Shown here: in pieces, positions 1 to 9,864 of the stretch
Numbering within the stretch: the stretch's first letter is position 1
How the letters are laid out: each line of letters opens with the position of its first letter
NCBI GenBank assembly: GCA_002798275.1
Contig: NWQR01000001.1
Coordinates: forward strand, 496,001-560,000
DNA: 64,000 nucleotides
From: Lysobacteraceae bacterium NML08-0793
Lineage (GTDB): Bacteria > Pseudomonadota > Gammaproteobacteria > Xanthomonadales > Xanthomonadaceae
Reading direction: 5' to 3'
The notes under the pieces: generated by a model
Seen by the model: only the letters and a program-made list of their open reading frames with translations
Database searches by the model: none
What the model was told of the DNA's origin: nothing
Made by a program: the position numbers and the translations under genes

Positions 1-488
1 TCGCCCACGCCTTCGGCCCAGGCATTGCGTCCGTGCACGAAAACCGGCACATCTGCGCCCAGCCGCAAACCCAGTTGCGCCAGTGCATCCACGGACAAAT
101 CCAGCCGCCAGAGCCGGTTCAATGCGCGCAGGACAGTGGCTGCATCGGAGGAGCCGCCGCCAAAGCCGCCCCCTGCCGGAATACGTTTTTCAATGGCGAT
201 ATCCACGCCCTGCCGGATACCGCTTGCCGCCTGCAACAATCGCGCGGCACGCACGGCCAGATCATCGGCCTCGGCCACGCCAGCTACCGAGGTGCCCAAG
301 CGATGAATCGCACCGTCTTGGCGCAGCCTCAAATGCACGGTATCGCCCCAGTCCAGCAGGCGAAACACGGTTTGCAGCAGGTGGTAGCCATCCGCACGTC
401 GGCCGGTGATTTCCAGCATCAAATTGAGTTTTGCAGGCGCAGGCCAAGCACTCCAGCCAGCGCTTTGGGGGAAGTCGTTTTCACTCAT
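1..488 (-). CDS. ispE: 4-diphosphocytidyl-2-C-methyl-D-erythritol kinase (IspE), 3' end outside window
   Basis: IspE phosphorylates CDP-methylerythritol in the cytosolic MEP pathway to isoprenoids. About 162 N-terminal residues are present of a family length near 290; the rest lies beyond base 1. The sequence shows the early [10 protein letters not shown] motif and the glycine/serine-rich GHMP-kinase ATP loop ([14 protein letters not shown]). The ATG at 486-488 overlaps the end of lolB by 8 bp, so the two are probably translationally coupled. lolB followed by ispE is a familiar gammaproteobacterial order. Identification is secure; the C-terminus cannot be judged. Confidence 0.95.
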   Translation of the reverse strand, partial: MSENDFPQSAGWSAWPAPAKLNLMLEITGRRADGYHLLQTVFRLLDWGDTVHLRLRQDGAIHRLGTSVAGVAEADDLAVRAARLLQAASGIRQGVDIAIEKRIPAGGGFGGGSSDAATVLRALNRLWRLDLSVDALAQLGLRLGADVPVFVHGRNAWAEGVG

Positions 489-1101
489 TGCCTTCACTCC
501 ATGTGTCCACGACCAGCCGCACGCGGTTTTCGCCCCGGCTTGCGCTGATGCGTGCAGGCCATTGTGCGCCGTGGCTGAACTCGATGTTCCAGCCATTTTG
601 TAGCAGACCAATCAGTCGGCCTTCGGCATCAAAGCGATATTGCTCGGGCAGGCGCTCCGGTGCGGGACGACCACGCAGCCAGTACGGCAAGGATTCCAGC
701 GGAATCTGCCAGCCGCTGACCTCATGCAGCAAGCGCGCCGCATCCCCCCCTTGCCGCGCGCCATCCGGCAAGCCATGAATGACCGCCGCATCTGGCCGCA
801 CCACAAGCCGCCAACTTTGCCGGGTCAACGGCGCGGAGAGCACAACCTGATAATCCCGTGCCCCTTGCTGCTGCCATTCGAGCCGCGCATTGCCGCTGTT
901 GCTGCCACTGGCCACAGCTACCCGCCCAAGCATTTGCCACGCCCCATCCACGCCAGTTGGCAGGGCGGCAACCAGACGCGCACAAATCTCGTCCTGCCCC
1001 GCCGCGGCACAGACATGGGCAGGCTTTTCCGGGCGGGCTTGCCGACCGGCACAGGCGACAACCCCAAGCAGCAACGCCGCGATCAGCGCCACCTGCCTCA
1101 C
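481..1101 (-). CDS. lolB: Outer-membrane lipoprotein localisation factor LolB
   Basis: LolB accepts lipoproteins from periplasmic LolA and inserts them into the inner leaflet of the outer membrane. The 206-residue protein begins with a lipoprotein signal ending in a VVAC lipobox (Cys17), and the body has the GRVAV and WQQQG beta-barrel segments seen in the family. The start is GTG, overlapping the TGA of the upstream TPR gene as GTGA, and its own stop overlaps ispE. The TPR-lolB-ispE set is therefore one operon. Length fits the family (about 200). Confidence 0.9.
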   Translation of the reverse strand: MRQVALIAALLLGVVACAGRQARPEKPAHVCAAAGQDEICARLVAALPTGVDGAWQMLGRVAVASGSNSGNARLEWQQQGARDYQVVLSAPLTRQSWRLVVRPDAAVIHGLPDGARQGGDAARLLHEVSGWQIPLESLPYWLRGRPAPERLPEQYRFDAEGRLIGLLQNGWNIEFSHGAQWPARISASRGENRVRLVVDTWSEGNE

Positions 1102-2810
1102 GGCTCGGCTCCGGTTACTTGCAGTGCACGCTTCAGTGCCTGGTGTTCCGGGTCGATTTTGCGTGCTTCCTCAAAATACTGCCGCGCCTCATCACGCCGC
1201 CCCATCACCCACAATACTTCGGCCAGATGCGCGGCGACTTCGACATCACGATGCAGCAAAAAAGCGCGTTTTAACTGCGCCAATGCCTCCTGATGGCGCC
1301 CCAGTCGATACAGCACCCAGCCGTGGCTGTCGATGATCGCGCCGTTGTCCGGCTCAGCCACACGCGCCCGATCAATCAAAGCCAGTGCTTCCTGATAGCG
1401 CTGGGTGCGGTCGGCCAAGGTATAGCCCAGCGCATTGAGCGCGGCCACATTGTCCGGCTCAATCAGCAACATCTTGCGAAGGCCAGCTTCGGCACGGTCG
1501 ATATCGTCAAAGCGCGCCCAAGCAAGCGCCTGCGAATAAAGTATCGCCATGTCATCGGGCAAGGCCAGCAGGCCGCGTGCATAGGCATCCAATTCGCCTT
1601 CGCGGTCGCCATCTTTTTGCCGCAATTCGGCCTCGGCCAGAAAGCCATCGCGGCGCGCATCACGAACCGACTCCGCCGCCGCATCGGCTTCCGGGCTGCT
1701 GTTTTGCAGACGGCGCAGCTCGGCATAGGCTTCATCCTTGCGCTGCAGGGCATGCAGCACCACGGCGCGACGCAAGCGCAGCCAATGCGCCAATTCCGGA
1801 GCCGGGCGCTTGATGCTGTCATACCAGTCAAGCGCCGCCGGATATTGCTTCAGCATTTCCGCCATCTGCCCCAACAGCAGCCGATAACGCGGCTCGGCCT
1901 CGGGCGGGGGGGGCTGCATCTGCCGGTATAAAACCTCCAGCCGCTGAAAGTCGCCGGATCGCTCCAGCAAGGTTGCGCGCATCGCCTGGATGGGCAGGCT
2001 TTGCGGCCCTTCTGCCAGCACCTGCTCGGCCTGAGCGAACTCGCCCAGTCGCTCGTAGGCCTCGGCCAGCGCAATCCGCTGCATGGGGGCGTCCTGCACC
2101 CGGTGGCGCGCCTCGTCCAGTTTTTGCCGGGCAGCTTGCGGATCACCGGATGCCTCGGCCAAGCTCGCCTGCAACAGCAGAATCCGCACATCTTCGGGAA
2201 AAACCGTAGCCGCGTCTTCGACCATCCGCCCCATCAAGGCCATCTGTCCCTGCCTCTGCGCCAGCTGCACAAAAGGCAATACTGCCGCCAACTCATCCTG
2301 CGGCAGTTGGCCACGCCGATACAGGCGCGCCAGCAGCCAGGCGGCATCGGGGTTATCCGCCCCCACCGAGGACAGCACCATCAAGACATTGCGCCAAGTA
2401 GCAGGATTGGATGCCAGCAATTTTTCCAGCGCCGCCAATGCCTTAGCGCGTCTGCCCTGCTGCAAGGCCAGCAGCGCCGTGGCGGTGGTCAGATCTGGCG
2501 ACAGCGCCCCCTGACGCTGCCAGAGCGCGAGTGCGGAGGCCGCCACTTGTTTGTCGCCAGCCAGTAATGCGATGCGGGTGGCACGCTCGGCCAGTGCGCC
2601 ATCGCCACTGTCCCGAGCAGCCTGCCAATAATGCCGGGCGGCTTCCTCAAGTCGGCCGGCCTGTATCGCAAACTCCCCCGCCATGACCGGCGCCAGTGCA
2701 ACGCTCGCCGCCGCTGGCGGATCGTCGGACAATTGCGCCCGCGCTACTGGCGCCAGCGCCAGCAACAACGGCAATAACAGGGTAGAAACACGATGAGCTT
2801 CGTTAGACAT
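1098..2810 (-). CDS. Secreted or periplasmic tetratricopeptide-repeat protein
   Basis: A protein of 570 residues with a cleavable-looking signal peptide (hydrophobic stretch [15 protein letters not shown], residues 11-25) followed by many TPR helices, most regular in the last 200 residues (for example [13 protein letters not shown] and [20 protein letters not shown]). TPR arrays mediate protein-protein contacts, and proteins of this type sit upstream of lolB in many gammaproteobacteria, which hints at an envelope role. The ATG at 2808-2810 is chosen because the signal peptide starts there. A run of eight C (coding strand) encodes Pro-Pro-Pro near residue 300. Exact function is unknown. Confidence 0.85.
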   Translation of the reverse strand: MSNEAHRVSTLLLPLLLALAPVARAQLSDDPPAAASVALAPVMAGEFAIQAGRLEEAARHYWQAARDSGDGALAERATRIALLAGDKQVAASALALWQRQGALSPDLTTATALLALQQGRRAKALAALEKLLASNPATWRNVLMVLSSVGADNPDAAWLLARLYRRGQLPQDELAAVLPFVQLAQRQGQMALMGRMVEDAATVFPEDVRILLLQASLAEASGDPQAARQKLDEARHRVQDAPMQRIALAEAYERLGEFAQAEQVLAEGPQSLPIQAMRATLLERSGDFQRLEVLYRQMQPPPPEAEPRYRLLLGQMAEMLKQYPAALDWYDSIKRPAPELAHWLRLRRAVVLHALQRKDEAYAELRRLQNSSPEADAAAESVRDARRDGFLAEAELRQKDGDREGELDAYARGLLALPDDMAILYSQALAWARFDDIDRAEAGLRKMLLIEPDNVAALNALGYTLADRTQRYQEALALIDRARVAEPDNGAIIDSHGWVLYRLGRHQEALAQLKRAFLLHRDVEVAAHLAEVLWVMGRRDEARQYFEEARKIDPEHQALKRALQVTGAEP

Positions 2811-2874
2811 GGGCAGCAGCGTAAAATGCGCGTTGGTTCCAGATTGCTGCCAGCTTAAACGCAAGCCGCCGAAT

Positions 2875-4173
2875 ATGCCGAACGGCCCTACCTTCCACGC
2901 CTTGGGTGTCAACCATCAAACCGCACCAGTTGCTCTGCGCGAGCGTCTGGCGTTTGATGCTGCCGCCTTGCCAGAAGCACTGGCGGCGCTCAAGGCCATG
3001 CCGGGCGTTCATGAGGCGGCGATTCTTTCCACCTGCAACCGCACCGAGCTGTATGCACTGGCCGATGGCGAAGGCACGGTTTTGCAGGAGTGGCTGGCGC
3101 ATCGCCCCGGCGAGCAGCTGCCGCTGGACGCCTATCTGTACCGCCATCAGGATGTGGATGCCGTCCGGCATCTGTTCCGGGTCGCCGCCGGGCTGGACTC
3201 TCTGGTACTGGGCGAGCCGCAGATTCTCGGCCAAGTGAAGGATGCCTGGACCCAGGCGCGCGATGCCGGCAGCCTAGGTAGCCAGCTTGACCGCCTGTTC
3301 CAGCAGGCATTTGGCACGGCCAAGCATGCCCGCACCCATACCCGCATCGGCCAGCATCCGGTATCGGTGGCCTCCACCGCCGTACGACTGGCGCAAAACA
3401 CCTTTGCCCGGCTGGAAGATGCTCATGTACTGCTGATTGGTGCAGGTGAAACCATCGAATTGACCGCCAAGCACCTGTCCGAAGGACGGGTCAAGCGACT
3501 GATGGTGGCCAACCGCACGCTGGCGCATGCACAGGATATTGCCAGCCGCCATGGCGGCTTTGCCCTGCCCCTGACCGAGCTTGACCGCCACTTGGCCGAA
3601 GCCGATATCGTGTTTTCCGCCACCGCCGCGCGCGACCCGATTCTGCTCAAGCCCCAGGTTGCCGCTGCATTGAAGGCACGCAAACACCGCCCGATGCTGC
3701 TGATGGACTTGGCCGTGCCGCGCGACATCGCCCCTGATATTGCCGAGCTGTCCGATGTATTTCTCTACACCGTGGACGACCTAGAGCGTGCGGTGGAAGA
3801 AAACCGCCGCAGCCGCCGCGAAGCCGCCTCGGAAGCCGAAACCATCGCCGCCCTGCATGCCGAACGCTTCATGGAGCGCATGCGCCTGACCCGCCACGAT
3901 GCCCCGGTGCGCCGCCTGCGCGCCCACGGCCAACTGGCGCGCGATGAGGCCATGCGCAAAGCGCAGCGCCTTCTGGCAACCGGCGCCGACCCGCAGGCCG
4001 CCCTGGACTTGCTCGCCCATACCCTGACCAATCGCCTGCTGCATGCCCCCACCATCGCCCTGCGCGATGCCGCCGCCAATGGCGATGCCGAACTAGCACG
4101 CGCCATTGACCGCCTGTTCCCCGCCCTTGCCGATGTCAACGACGATGCAGCCGACGCTCCGCCGCAAACTTGA
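2875..4173 (+). CDS. hemA: Glutamyl-tRNA reductase
   Basis: HemA reduces glutamyl-tRNA(Glu) with NADPH to glutamate-1-semialdehyde, the first committed step of C5-pathway haem synthesis. The 432-residue protein has the N-terminal [12 protein letters not shown] motif, the catalytic Cys54 in STCNRTELY, a Rossmann-type IGAGE motif near residue 190 and the C-terminal dimerisation helices. The ATG at 2875 is chosen because it puts the conserved motif at the usual distance from the N-terminus. It is divergent from the TPR gene with only 64 bp between and is followed by prfA, the common hemA-prfA pairing. Confidence 0.95.
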   Translation: MPNGPTFHALGVNHQTAPVALRERLAFDAAALPEALAALKAMPGVHEAAILSTCNRTELYALADGEGTVLQEWLAHRPGEQLPLDAYLYRHQDVDAVRHLFRVAAGLDSLVLGEPQILGQVKDAWTQARDAGSLGSQLDRLFQQAFGTAKHARTHTRIGQHPVSVASTAVRLAQNTFARLEDAHVLLIGAGETIELTAKHLSEGRVKRLMVANRTLAHAQDIASRHGGFALPLTELDRHLAEADIVFSATAARDPILLKPQVAAALKARKHRPMLLMDLAVPRDIAPDIAELSDVFLYTVDDLERAVEENRRSRREAASEAETIAALHAERFMERMRLTRHDAPVRRLRAHGQLARDEAMRKAQRLLATGADPQAALDLLAHTLTNRLLHAPTIALRDAAANGDAELARAIDRLFPALADVNDDAADAPPQT

Positions 4174-5230
4174 AGCCCTGACCGAGCGCCGCGACGAGCT
4201 GGAACGCCTGCTCGGCGAGCCCGCAGTCATCGGCAATCAAAACGAGTTCCGCCGCCTCTCGCGCGAATTCGCCCGACTGGCGCCGCTTGCACGCGCACTG
4301 GCCGATGAGGCGCGCGCGCGCGCCGATCTTGCCGCCGCCGAGGAAATGCGCCATGACCCGGAACTGGCAGAACTTGCCGCTGACGAAATCGACAGCGCCC
4401 GCGAACGGCTGGCCGCCCTTGAAACCGAGCTGATGGCCCATCTTCTGCCGCGCGATGCCCGCGATGACGGCAGCCTTTATCTGGAAGTACGCGCCGGTAC
4501 CGGCGGCGATGAGGCAGCGATTTTTGCCGGCGATCTGTACCGCATGTATGCGCGCTATGCCGAGCGCATGGGCTGGCGCGTGGATGTGGAATCGGCCAAT
4601 CCCGGCGAGCATGGCGGCTTCAAGGAAATCGTTGCCCGCATCGAAGGCGAAGGCGCCTATGCACGATTGAAATACGAATCCGGCACCCACCGCGTACAGC
4701 GCGTGCCGGCCACCGAATCGCAAGGCCGCATCCATACCTCCGCCGCCACGGTTGCCATCATTGCCGAAGAACCGGGCGATATCGACATCCAGATCAACCC
4801 CGCCGATCTCAAAATCGACACCTTCCGCTCCAGCGGCGCGGGCGGCCAGCACGTCAACAAGACCGAATCGGCAATCCGCATTACCCACCTGCCCAGCGGC
4901 GTGGTGGTGGAATCGCAAACCGAGCGCAGCCAGCACGCCAACCGCGACAAGGCGATGAAACGCCTGGCCGCGATGCTGGCCGAGGCCGAGGCCGAGCGTC
5001 GTCTGGCCGCACAGGCTGCCGAACGCAAACTGCAAGTGGGCAGCGGCGACCGCAGCCAGCGCATCCGCACCTACAACTACCCGCAAGGGCGCATCACCGA
5101 CCATCGCGTCGAGGGGCTGACCTTGTATGACCTACCCAACATCATCGAAGGCCAGCTTGATGCCCTGATTGAGCGTCTGATGCACGAAGCGCAAGCAGAC
5201 GCACTGGCACAGTTGATGGCCGAAACTTGA
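4145..5230 (+). CDS. prfA: Peptide chain release factor 1
   Basis: RF1 recognises UAA and UAG in the ribosomal A site and triggers hydrolysis of the nascent chain. The 361-residue protein has the GGQ hydrolysis motif at residues 233-235, in the same register as the E. coli factor, and the codon-recognition PAT tripeptide in [10 protein letters not shown]. The ATG at 4145 (protein beginning [12 protein letters not shown]) matches the family start; an in-frame ATG at 4133 adds only four residues. The gene starts inside the end of hemA (29 bp overlap), implying coupling. The prmC methyltransferase gene often found next is not here. Confidence 0.96.
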   Translation: MQPTLRRKLEALTERRDELERLLGEPAVIGNQNEFRRLSREFARLAPLARALADEARARADLAAAEEMRHDPELAELAADEIDSARERLAALETELMAHLLPRDARDDGSLYLEVRAGTGGDEAAIFAGDLYRMYARYAERMGWRVDVESANPGEHGGFKEIVARIEGEGAYARLKYESGTHRVQRVPATESQGRIHTSAATVAIIAEEPGDIDIQINPADLKIDTFRSSGAGGQHVNKTESAIRITHLPSGVVVESQTERSQHANRDKAMKRLAAMLAEAEAERRLAAQAAERKLQVGSGDRSQRIRTYNYPQGRITDHRVEGLTLYDLPNIIEGQLDALIERLMHEAQADALAQLMAET

Positions 5231-5309
5231 ACCCGCGCACATTGTTTTTGCGCAAAATCAGGCAAGATGCCCCCATCACCGCACAGGGCGCGCCCCTGAC
5301 AGGATTGAC

Positions 5310-5753
5310 ATGAAAACCCAAGTACGCCAAGCCGAGCTTGAAGATGTGGATGCCCTCGTCCCGTTGTTCGATGCTTACCGCCAGTTTTATGACCAACCCA
5401 GCGACCTGACCCGCGCCCGCAACTGGCTGCGCGCGCGCATCGGCAACAATGAATCGGTCGTACTGATTGCCGAACAAGGCGAAAACGCGCTGGGTTTCGC
5501 CCAGCTCTACCCGATGTATTCCTCGGTGCAGACCGCCCGCATCTGGGTGCTGAACGATATTTATGTGCCACCGGAAGTGCGCCGCAGCGGCATTGCCAAG
5601 GCACTTTTGAAAGCCGCGGTCGATTACGCCCGTGCCGATGGCGCCAGTCATCTACAACTGGAAACCGGCCGCCGCAACGAAGCCGCTCGCGCGCTGTACC
5701 GTGCCTCCGGCTGGCAGGAAGACGACACCCAGTGGTATTCGGTGAAGTTGTGA
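5310..5753 (+). CDS. GNAT-family N-acetyltransferase
   Basis: A 147-residue single-domain GNAT protein. Motif A, the acetyl-CoA pyrophosphate-binding segment, is visible as VPPEVRRSGIAKALL, and motif B as ETGRRNEAARALYRASGW. Such enzymes transfer acetyl groups from acetyl-CoA to amines on small molecules or proteins; the substrate cannot be told. A purine-rich AGGA lies about nine bases before the ATG. It stands alone between prfA and the glycosylase gene. Family assignment is firm, function open. Confidence 0.85.
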   Translation: MKTQVRQAELEDVDALVPLFDAYRQFYDQPSDLTRARNWLRARIGNNESVVLIAEQGENALGFAQLYPMYSSVQTARIWVLNDIYVPPEVRRSGIAKALLKAAVDYARADGASHLQLETGRRNEAARALYRASGWQEDDTQWYSVKL

Positions 5754-5785
5754 ATGCCGCGACGACGGCGTTACAGGCGCGCTGA

Positions 5786-6199
5786 ATGACCCGCATCAAT
5801 CTAGTGCCGCCCGGCGAACTATGCGACCAGCATCTGCTGGCCGAGCACCGCGAGCTGACCCGCATCCCCAATGCCGTGGCACGCGGCAAGTTCAGCCTTG
5901 TCGGGCAGCCTGCGCAATACAAACTGGGCGAAGGCCATGTACGGTTCTTTTTCGACAAGCTGACCTTTTTACAGCGCCGCTATCAGGCATTACATCAAGA
6001 ATGCCTGCTGCGCGGCTTCAAGGTCAGCGATATCTGGCCCGAGGACTTGCCCGATACCCCGGCACTTTGGCACGACTACCAGCCCACACCCGAGGCACTG
6101 GCGATCAACCGCGCACGCATTGCCGAACGCATGCCGACCAAACCCCGCTTTACCGTGGCACGCCCCCATCTACGCAATCCCCAAGCGGCTCGTCTATAG
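5786..6199 (+). CDS. Pyrimidine-dimer DNA glycosylase/AP lyase (T4 endonuclease V/DenV type)
   Basis: A 137-residue homologue of phage T4 endonuclease V, which cuts the glycosyl bond at UV cyclobutane dimers and then nicks the abasic site. The start MTRINL is the same as in DenV, and the catalytic residues are in the same positions: Thr2 (nucleophile after Met removal), Arg3, His16, Arg22, Glu23 and Arg26. Length matches T4 (138). The ECLxRGF segment in the middle is also kept. The 3' end overlaps the convergent yihY gene by 50 bp. Phage origin is plausible, but no other phage gene is near. Confidence 0.92.
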   Translation: MTRINLVPPGELCDQHLLAEHRELTRIPNAVARGKFSLVGQPAQYKLGEGHVRFFFDKLTFLQRRYQALHQECLLRGFKVSDIWPEDLPDTPALWHDYQPTPEALAINRARIAERMPTKPRFTVARPHLRNPQAARL

Positions 6200-7487
6200 C
6201 CATGTCCTGATACACGCTTGCCACGCTGCGCTTTAGCAGCGCCTGAAGCGGCTGGCGCAGTTCATCGACCACGGCCATCACCGTACTGCCCAGTGCATCC
6301 TGCTGGCCGGGCAAATCCGTCTGGCAAATCGGGATACGCAAGCGGGCAATGTTGTAAAGCTCGGCCATGCTGACTTCTTCTAGGTCGCGTGCCAGCAGCC
6401 AGTCGCCGGTTTCAGCGCGCGCCACGATATTCGCCCCCGCCAACTGGCCAAGCATCTGCTGCAACAGCGTATCGGTCAGCATCGGCTCGAGTTGGCGCAA
6501 TTCATCCCCATGCAGGCCGCGCCCTTGGCTGCGCGCCTTGCGCAAACGTCCCAGCAGGCGCAGCATGCCGTAGATTTCATGCCCTTCGGGCAGGCGCTGG
6601 CTCTTGGGCTGATAGCGGAAGGCCGACAGGCTGGAGGCAAACGATGCCCCCAGCAATACCGTCACCCAACTGAAATACATCCACATCAGCAGCACCGGCA
6701 ACAACGCTACCGAGCCGTAGATAAGCTCGTAGGTATTGAAGTTGCCAAGGAAAAACCCGAGCCACCAATTCACCAACTCAAACCCGATCACGCCCAACAT
6801 CGCCCCTGCCAAGGCATGCCGCCATTTCACCGTGCGATGCGGCACCACCCGGTAGATGGCGGTAAACACCACCAACTCGATCAGCATCGGCGTGGTTCGC
6901 AACATCAGGCTCTCCAGCCACTGCCCCGGCTCGGAATCGAAAATCGCCAGCGCAAAAAACCGCGCTGAAAGCGCCATGCTGGCAACCGCAAACACCGCCC
7001 CCAAGGTCAGCACCGTCCAATACACCAGAAAGCGGCTCAACTTCGGCCGCGTAGTCGGCACCCGCCAGATACGATTGAAGATGGCTTCGACGCTGGTGAG
7101 CGTAATCAGCAGCGATATCAACAATGCCACCGTCCCCAGCACGGTCAGGGCATTGGCGTTTTCGGAAAACTCCCGCAGATATTCCTCCACCGCGCGCGCC
7201 GAGGAGGGCACGAAGTTCATGAAGATGTAATCGCTCAGCTTTTCCGCCCAATGGCCTTCGGTAAACACCTTGAACGCCGAGAGTGTGCCGAAAATCACCG
7301 TAACCAGCGGCACCAGCGCAAACAGGCTGATATAGGCCAGCGAGCCTGCCGCCTCGAACAGGCGGTCATCCACCACCCGACGGCTCACAAAGCGGGCAAA
7401 ACTCAGCAAGCGGCCACGGTCGGTGGCCGCTTCAGACAGTTTGCGGATGCGGTTCTGGATGCGTTTATTCAAAGACGGTCGATTCAT
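6150..7487 (-). CDS. YihY/BrkB-family inner-membrane protein
   Basis: A 445-residue membrane protein of the YihY/BrkB family, formerly mislabelled RNase BN. Six hydrophobic segments occupy roughly residues 45-300 (for example LAYISLFALVPLVTVIFGT and VLGTVALLISLLITLTSVEAIFNRIW), followed by a cytoplasmic C-terminal region of about 150 residues (LRQLEPMLTDTLLQQML) that resembles a winged-helix extension. The transport substrate of this family is not established. It is convergent and overlapping with the glycosylase gene, and divergent from wrbA. Confidence 0.85.
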   Translation of the reverse strand: MNRPSLNKRIQNRIRKLSEAATDRGRLLSFARFVSRRVVDDRLFEAAGSLAYISLFALVPLVTVIFGTLSAFKVFTEGHWAEKLSDYIFMNFVPSSARAVEEYLREFSENANALTVLGTVALLISLLITLTSVEAIFNRIWRVPTTRPKLSRFLVYWTVLTLGAVFAVASMALSARFFALAIFDSEPGQWLESLMLRTTPMLIELVVFTAIYRVVPHRTVKWRHALAGAMLGVIGFELVNWWLGFFLGNFNTYELIYGSVALLPVLLMWMYFSWVTVLLGASFASSLSAFRYQPKSQRLPEGHEIYGMLRLLGRLRKARSQGRGLHGDELRQLEPMLTDTLLQQMLGQLAGANIVARAETGDWLLARDLEEVSMAELYNIARLRIPICQTDLPGQQDALGSTVMAVVDELRQPLQALLKRSVASVYQDMAIDEPLGDCVDGGVPR

Positions 7488-7543
7488 CGCACAAGACTAC
7501 CCCATACACTGTGCATCCTGATTGGCAACTCCCAACCCGAACA

Positions 7544-8134
7544 ATGGAAATCTTGGTGCTTTATTTCAGCCGCAACGGCTCGGTGGCCGCATTGGCACGA
7601 CAAATCGCCCGTGGCGTGGGCGAAGTGGAAGGCATGTCTGCACGCTTGCGCAGCGTGCCGCCGGTCGCGCCGCAAACCGAAACCGCACTACCGCCGGTGC
7701 CCGAAACCGGCGCCCCCTATGTCGCCATCAATGACCTGCGCGAATGCGTCGGGCTTGCGCTTGGCAGCCCCACGCGCTTTGGCAACATGGCCGCTGCGGT
7801 AAAGCACTTTCTCGACACCTTGGGTGGCGAATGGGCCAATGGCACGCTGATCGGCAAACCCGCCGGGGTATTTACCTCCAGCGCCAGCATGCACGGCGGA
7901 CAAGAATCCACCCTGCTGTCGATGATGTTGCCGCTGCTGCACCACGGCTGCGTGATTGCCGGGATTCCGTTCAGCGAGGCGGCACTGTCCTCCACACGCA
8001 GCGGTGGCACACCCTATGGCCCGACCCATGTGGCAGGCGCAACTGCCGATGCCACGCTCAGCAGCGAAGAAGCCGAGCTTGCACGCGCCTTCGGCCGCCG
8101 TCTGGCACAACTGGCCAAGAGGCTTGCGGCATGA
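7544..8134 (+). CDS. wrbA: NAD(P)H:quinone oxidoreductase, WrbA-like flavoprotein
   Basis: WrbA-type flavodoxin-like enzymes carry FMN and reduce quinones by two electrons, avoiding semiquinone radicals. The 196-residue protein shows the FMN phosphate loop near the N-terminus (LYFSRNGSV), the second FMN loop GSPTRFGNM, and the TSSASMHGGQE segment typical of WrbA. The ATG at 7544 is used since it places the first beta-strand (MEILVLYFS) at the N-terminus. It overlaps the next gene by ATGA, so the two are co-translated. Confidence 0.9.
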   Translation: MEILVLYFSRNGSVAALARQIARGVGEVEGMSARLRSVPPVAPQTETALPPVPETGAPYVAINDLRECVGLALGSPTRFGNMAAAVKHFLDTLGGEWANGTLIGKPAGVFTSSASMHGGQESTLLSMMLPLLHHGCVIAGIPFSEAALSSTRSGGTPYGPTHVAGATADATLSSEEAELARAFGRRLAQLAKRLAA

Positions 8135-8472
8135 ATCGGCTCAGTGGTGCACACAAAACCGTATTTTTCGCGCTGCTGGGCATCGCCGCGCTGTTCATGC
8201 TCGGCTTTCGGACACAGTGGCAAACCGCCATCTTCAATGCCCTGCCGCCGCTGCTGTTTGCCACCGCCATTGCCCTGCGCGTGCGCACGGCCACCTTCTG
8301 GGCCAGCATCATGGCGCTGTTCTGGTTTTCCTACGGGGTGATGGATGCTTGGACCTTTCAAGGCAGCACCCGCCTCCACGCGCTGGGTATCACCGTCCTA
8401 TCCGTTCTGGTGATTGTGGCCGGAAGCTGGGCTGGACTACTCGCACGTTTTGGCAAAAAGCCGCAGGAATGA
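8131..8472 (+). CDS. DUF2069-family inner-membrane protein
   Basis: A 113-residue protein with four hydrophobic stretches (about residues 9-24, 36-50, 55-72 and 83-102) and the sequence SYGVMDAWT, characteristic of DUF2069. This family is nearly always placed after wrbA in gammaproteobacteria, as here, where the ATG overlaps the wrbA stop (ATGA). No biochemical function is known; the pairing hints at a link to quinone metabolism at the membrane. Confidence 0.85.
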   Translation: MNRLSGAHKTVFFALLGIAALFMLGFRTQWQTAIFNALPPLLFATAIALRVRTATFWASIMALFWFSYGVMDAWTFQGSTRLHALGITVLSVLVIVAGSWAGLLARFGKKPQE

Positions 8473-8690
8473 GCACGCCCCTAGCCCCAGCCCCTATGCC
8501 GCAATGATGCGAGGTTCGGCAGCCTTGGCAATCAGGCGTACGGCTCTGATAGCTTGACCGGCCAAGCTTAAAGTTTGCTCAAGGATTGAGCCATCCAGAT
8601 CCAGCAAAGTTTCAATGGCATGGCGTCCCACATGCCCCGCCCCATATCGCCAAGCCGAATATGCGCCCGCGCGCCGCGATAAAGCCGCAG
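8473..8690. other. Intergenic stretch with possible gene remnant
   Basis: These 218 bases lie between DUF2069 (plus) and the SDR gene (minus). One minus frame stays open across most of it and ends at about 8494 with protein-like composition (for example LLDLDGSILEQTLSLAG), but it runs out of frame into the SDR gene and has no convincing start. It may be a decayed 3' fragment or chance. No terminator or promoter was recognised. Confidence 0.2.
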
Positions 8691-9500
8691 TCAGTCCAGC
8701 GTCGGCAGGCCAATTGCGGCGGGTTTGGCTTTGACCACAGCAGGCAAGGGCTCGGTGGGCAGGTCGTGTTCGGCCATCACCCGGTCGATGCGGCCATTCC
8801 AGGCCGCCCCTTGGGCAGACAGCAGGCGCACGCAGTCGGCGGCATAGCTTTCCGGGTTGCGCAGATTTGGATCCACATCCTCCACTGTGGCGCGCCCGCG
8901 CAGCGGGGTGCGCATGGGGCCTGGTTGCAGGCCGCAGATACGCACGCTGGAGCCGGCCATTTCGGCTGCCCACTGCGCCACCAGCGCGGCGCGTGCCTGC
9001 TGGCTGATGGCATACGGCCCCCAAAACGGCTTGCCGGCATGTTCGGCATCGTCCACGACCCACAAAACCGCGGCATCCGCAGATGCCTTCAAGACTGGCA
9101 TCAATGCGGCGGTCAACCACATCGGGGCGGTGACATTGATGTGCATGGCGCGAGCCACATGCGCCGGGTCGGTGTATTCCAACGGCGTCAGGGCACGAAA
9201 CTCGGCCGCACAATGCAGCAGACCATCGAGCCGACCAAACGCATCCTGGATGCGCTGCGCCAGCTCCAGATGGTCGTCTGGGGCAGCCCCCTCCAGATCC
9301 ATTGGATACAGCAGCGGCTCGGGGCCGATGTCTTTGAGCACGTCGTAAAGCCGGTTCAGAACGCGCATATTGCGCCCGGACAGCACCACGGTGGCACCAG
9401 CGCGCGCCATCGCCTTTGCGGCCGCCTGCCCCAGCCCACCGGTTGCGCCGGTCACAAGAATGATGCGCCCGTCAAGGCGCGGCATGGCATCCGCGCTCAC
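8691..9500 (-). CDS. SDR-family oxidoreductase with degenerate active site (YciK-like)
   Basis: A 269-residue Rossmann-fold protein with an intact nucleotide-binding TGATGGLG motif (residues 18-25) and the strand LLHCAAEF. The catalytic region is atypical: Tyr163 is present, but the following YxxxK reads YAISQ, with Gln167 instead of Lys, and the usual Ser is replaced around Asp150-Asp151. The protein may bind a dinucleotide without classic SDR catalysis. It starts with GTG overlapping the grxD stop (GTGA), so it is translated from the grxD transcript. Closest in layout to YciK; function inferred only at family level. Confidence 0.8.
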   Translation of the reverse strand: MSADAMPRLDGRIILVTGATGGLGQAAAKAMARAGATVVLSGRNMRVLNRLYDVLKDIGPEPLLYPMDLEGAAPDDHLELAQRIQDAFGRLDGLLHCAAEFRALTPLEYTDPAHVARAMHINVTAPMWLTAALMPVLKASADAAVLWVVDDAEHAGKPFWGPYAISQQARAALVAQWAAEMAGSSVRICGLQPGPMRTPLRGRATVEDVDPNLRNPESYAADCVRLLSAQGAAWNGRIDRVMAEHDLPTEPLPAVVKAKPAAIGLPTLD

Positions 9501-9817
9501 GCCTGACCAGCTTCGGCAACGATGCGTGCCAGCTCACCGGATTCGTACAGCTCCAAGGTGATATCGCAGCCGCCAATCAGCTCGCCATTGATGAACAACT
9601 GCGGAAAGGTCGGCCAGTTGGAATACCGCGGCAGATTGGCGCGTACTTCCGGGTCTTCCAGCACATTGATGGTGTGCAACTGGGTCGCACCCGCGGCCTT
9701 CAGCGCCTGCACGGTTCGGCTGGAAAAGCCGCACATCGGAAACTGCGCCGTACCTTTCATAAACAGCACAATCGGGTGGGATTCAACTTCGGTCTTGATA
9801 CGTTCCATCACGGACAT
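9497..9817 (-). CDS. grxD: Monothiol CGFS glutaredoxin, Grx4 type
   Basis: A 106-residue monothiol glutaredoxin with the CGFS active site (in MKGTAQFPMCGFSS) plus the WPTFPQLFINGELIGGCD segment that binds glutathione. Grx4 proteins hold a bridging [2Fe-2S] cluster with glutathione and deliver it to apoproteins, linking iron status and redox control. The ATG at 9817 (protein beginning MSVMERIK) fits the family. It is divergent from sodB, and a perfect 7-3-7 palindrome lies between them (9865-9881). The downstream SDR gene is translationally coupled. Confidence 0.95.
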   Translation of the reverse strand: MSVMERIKTEVESHPIVLFMKGTAQFPMCGFSSRTVQALKAAGATQLHTINVLEDPEVRANLPRYSNWPTFPQLFINGELIGGCDITLELYESGELARIVAEAGQA

Positions 9818-9864
9818 GGGGGACTCCTCGGCCTGCCTCACGGGCAGATAACACGGTGTGGATT

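Noticed and set aside
1906-1913. Run of eight G (C on the coding strand) in the TPR gene as a phase-variation tract
   Set aside because: It is shorter than typical slipping tracts, lies mid-gene in a Pro run and the protein shows no sign of surface variation.
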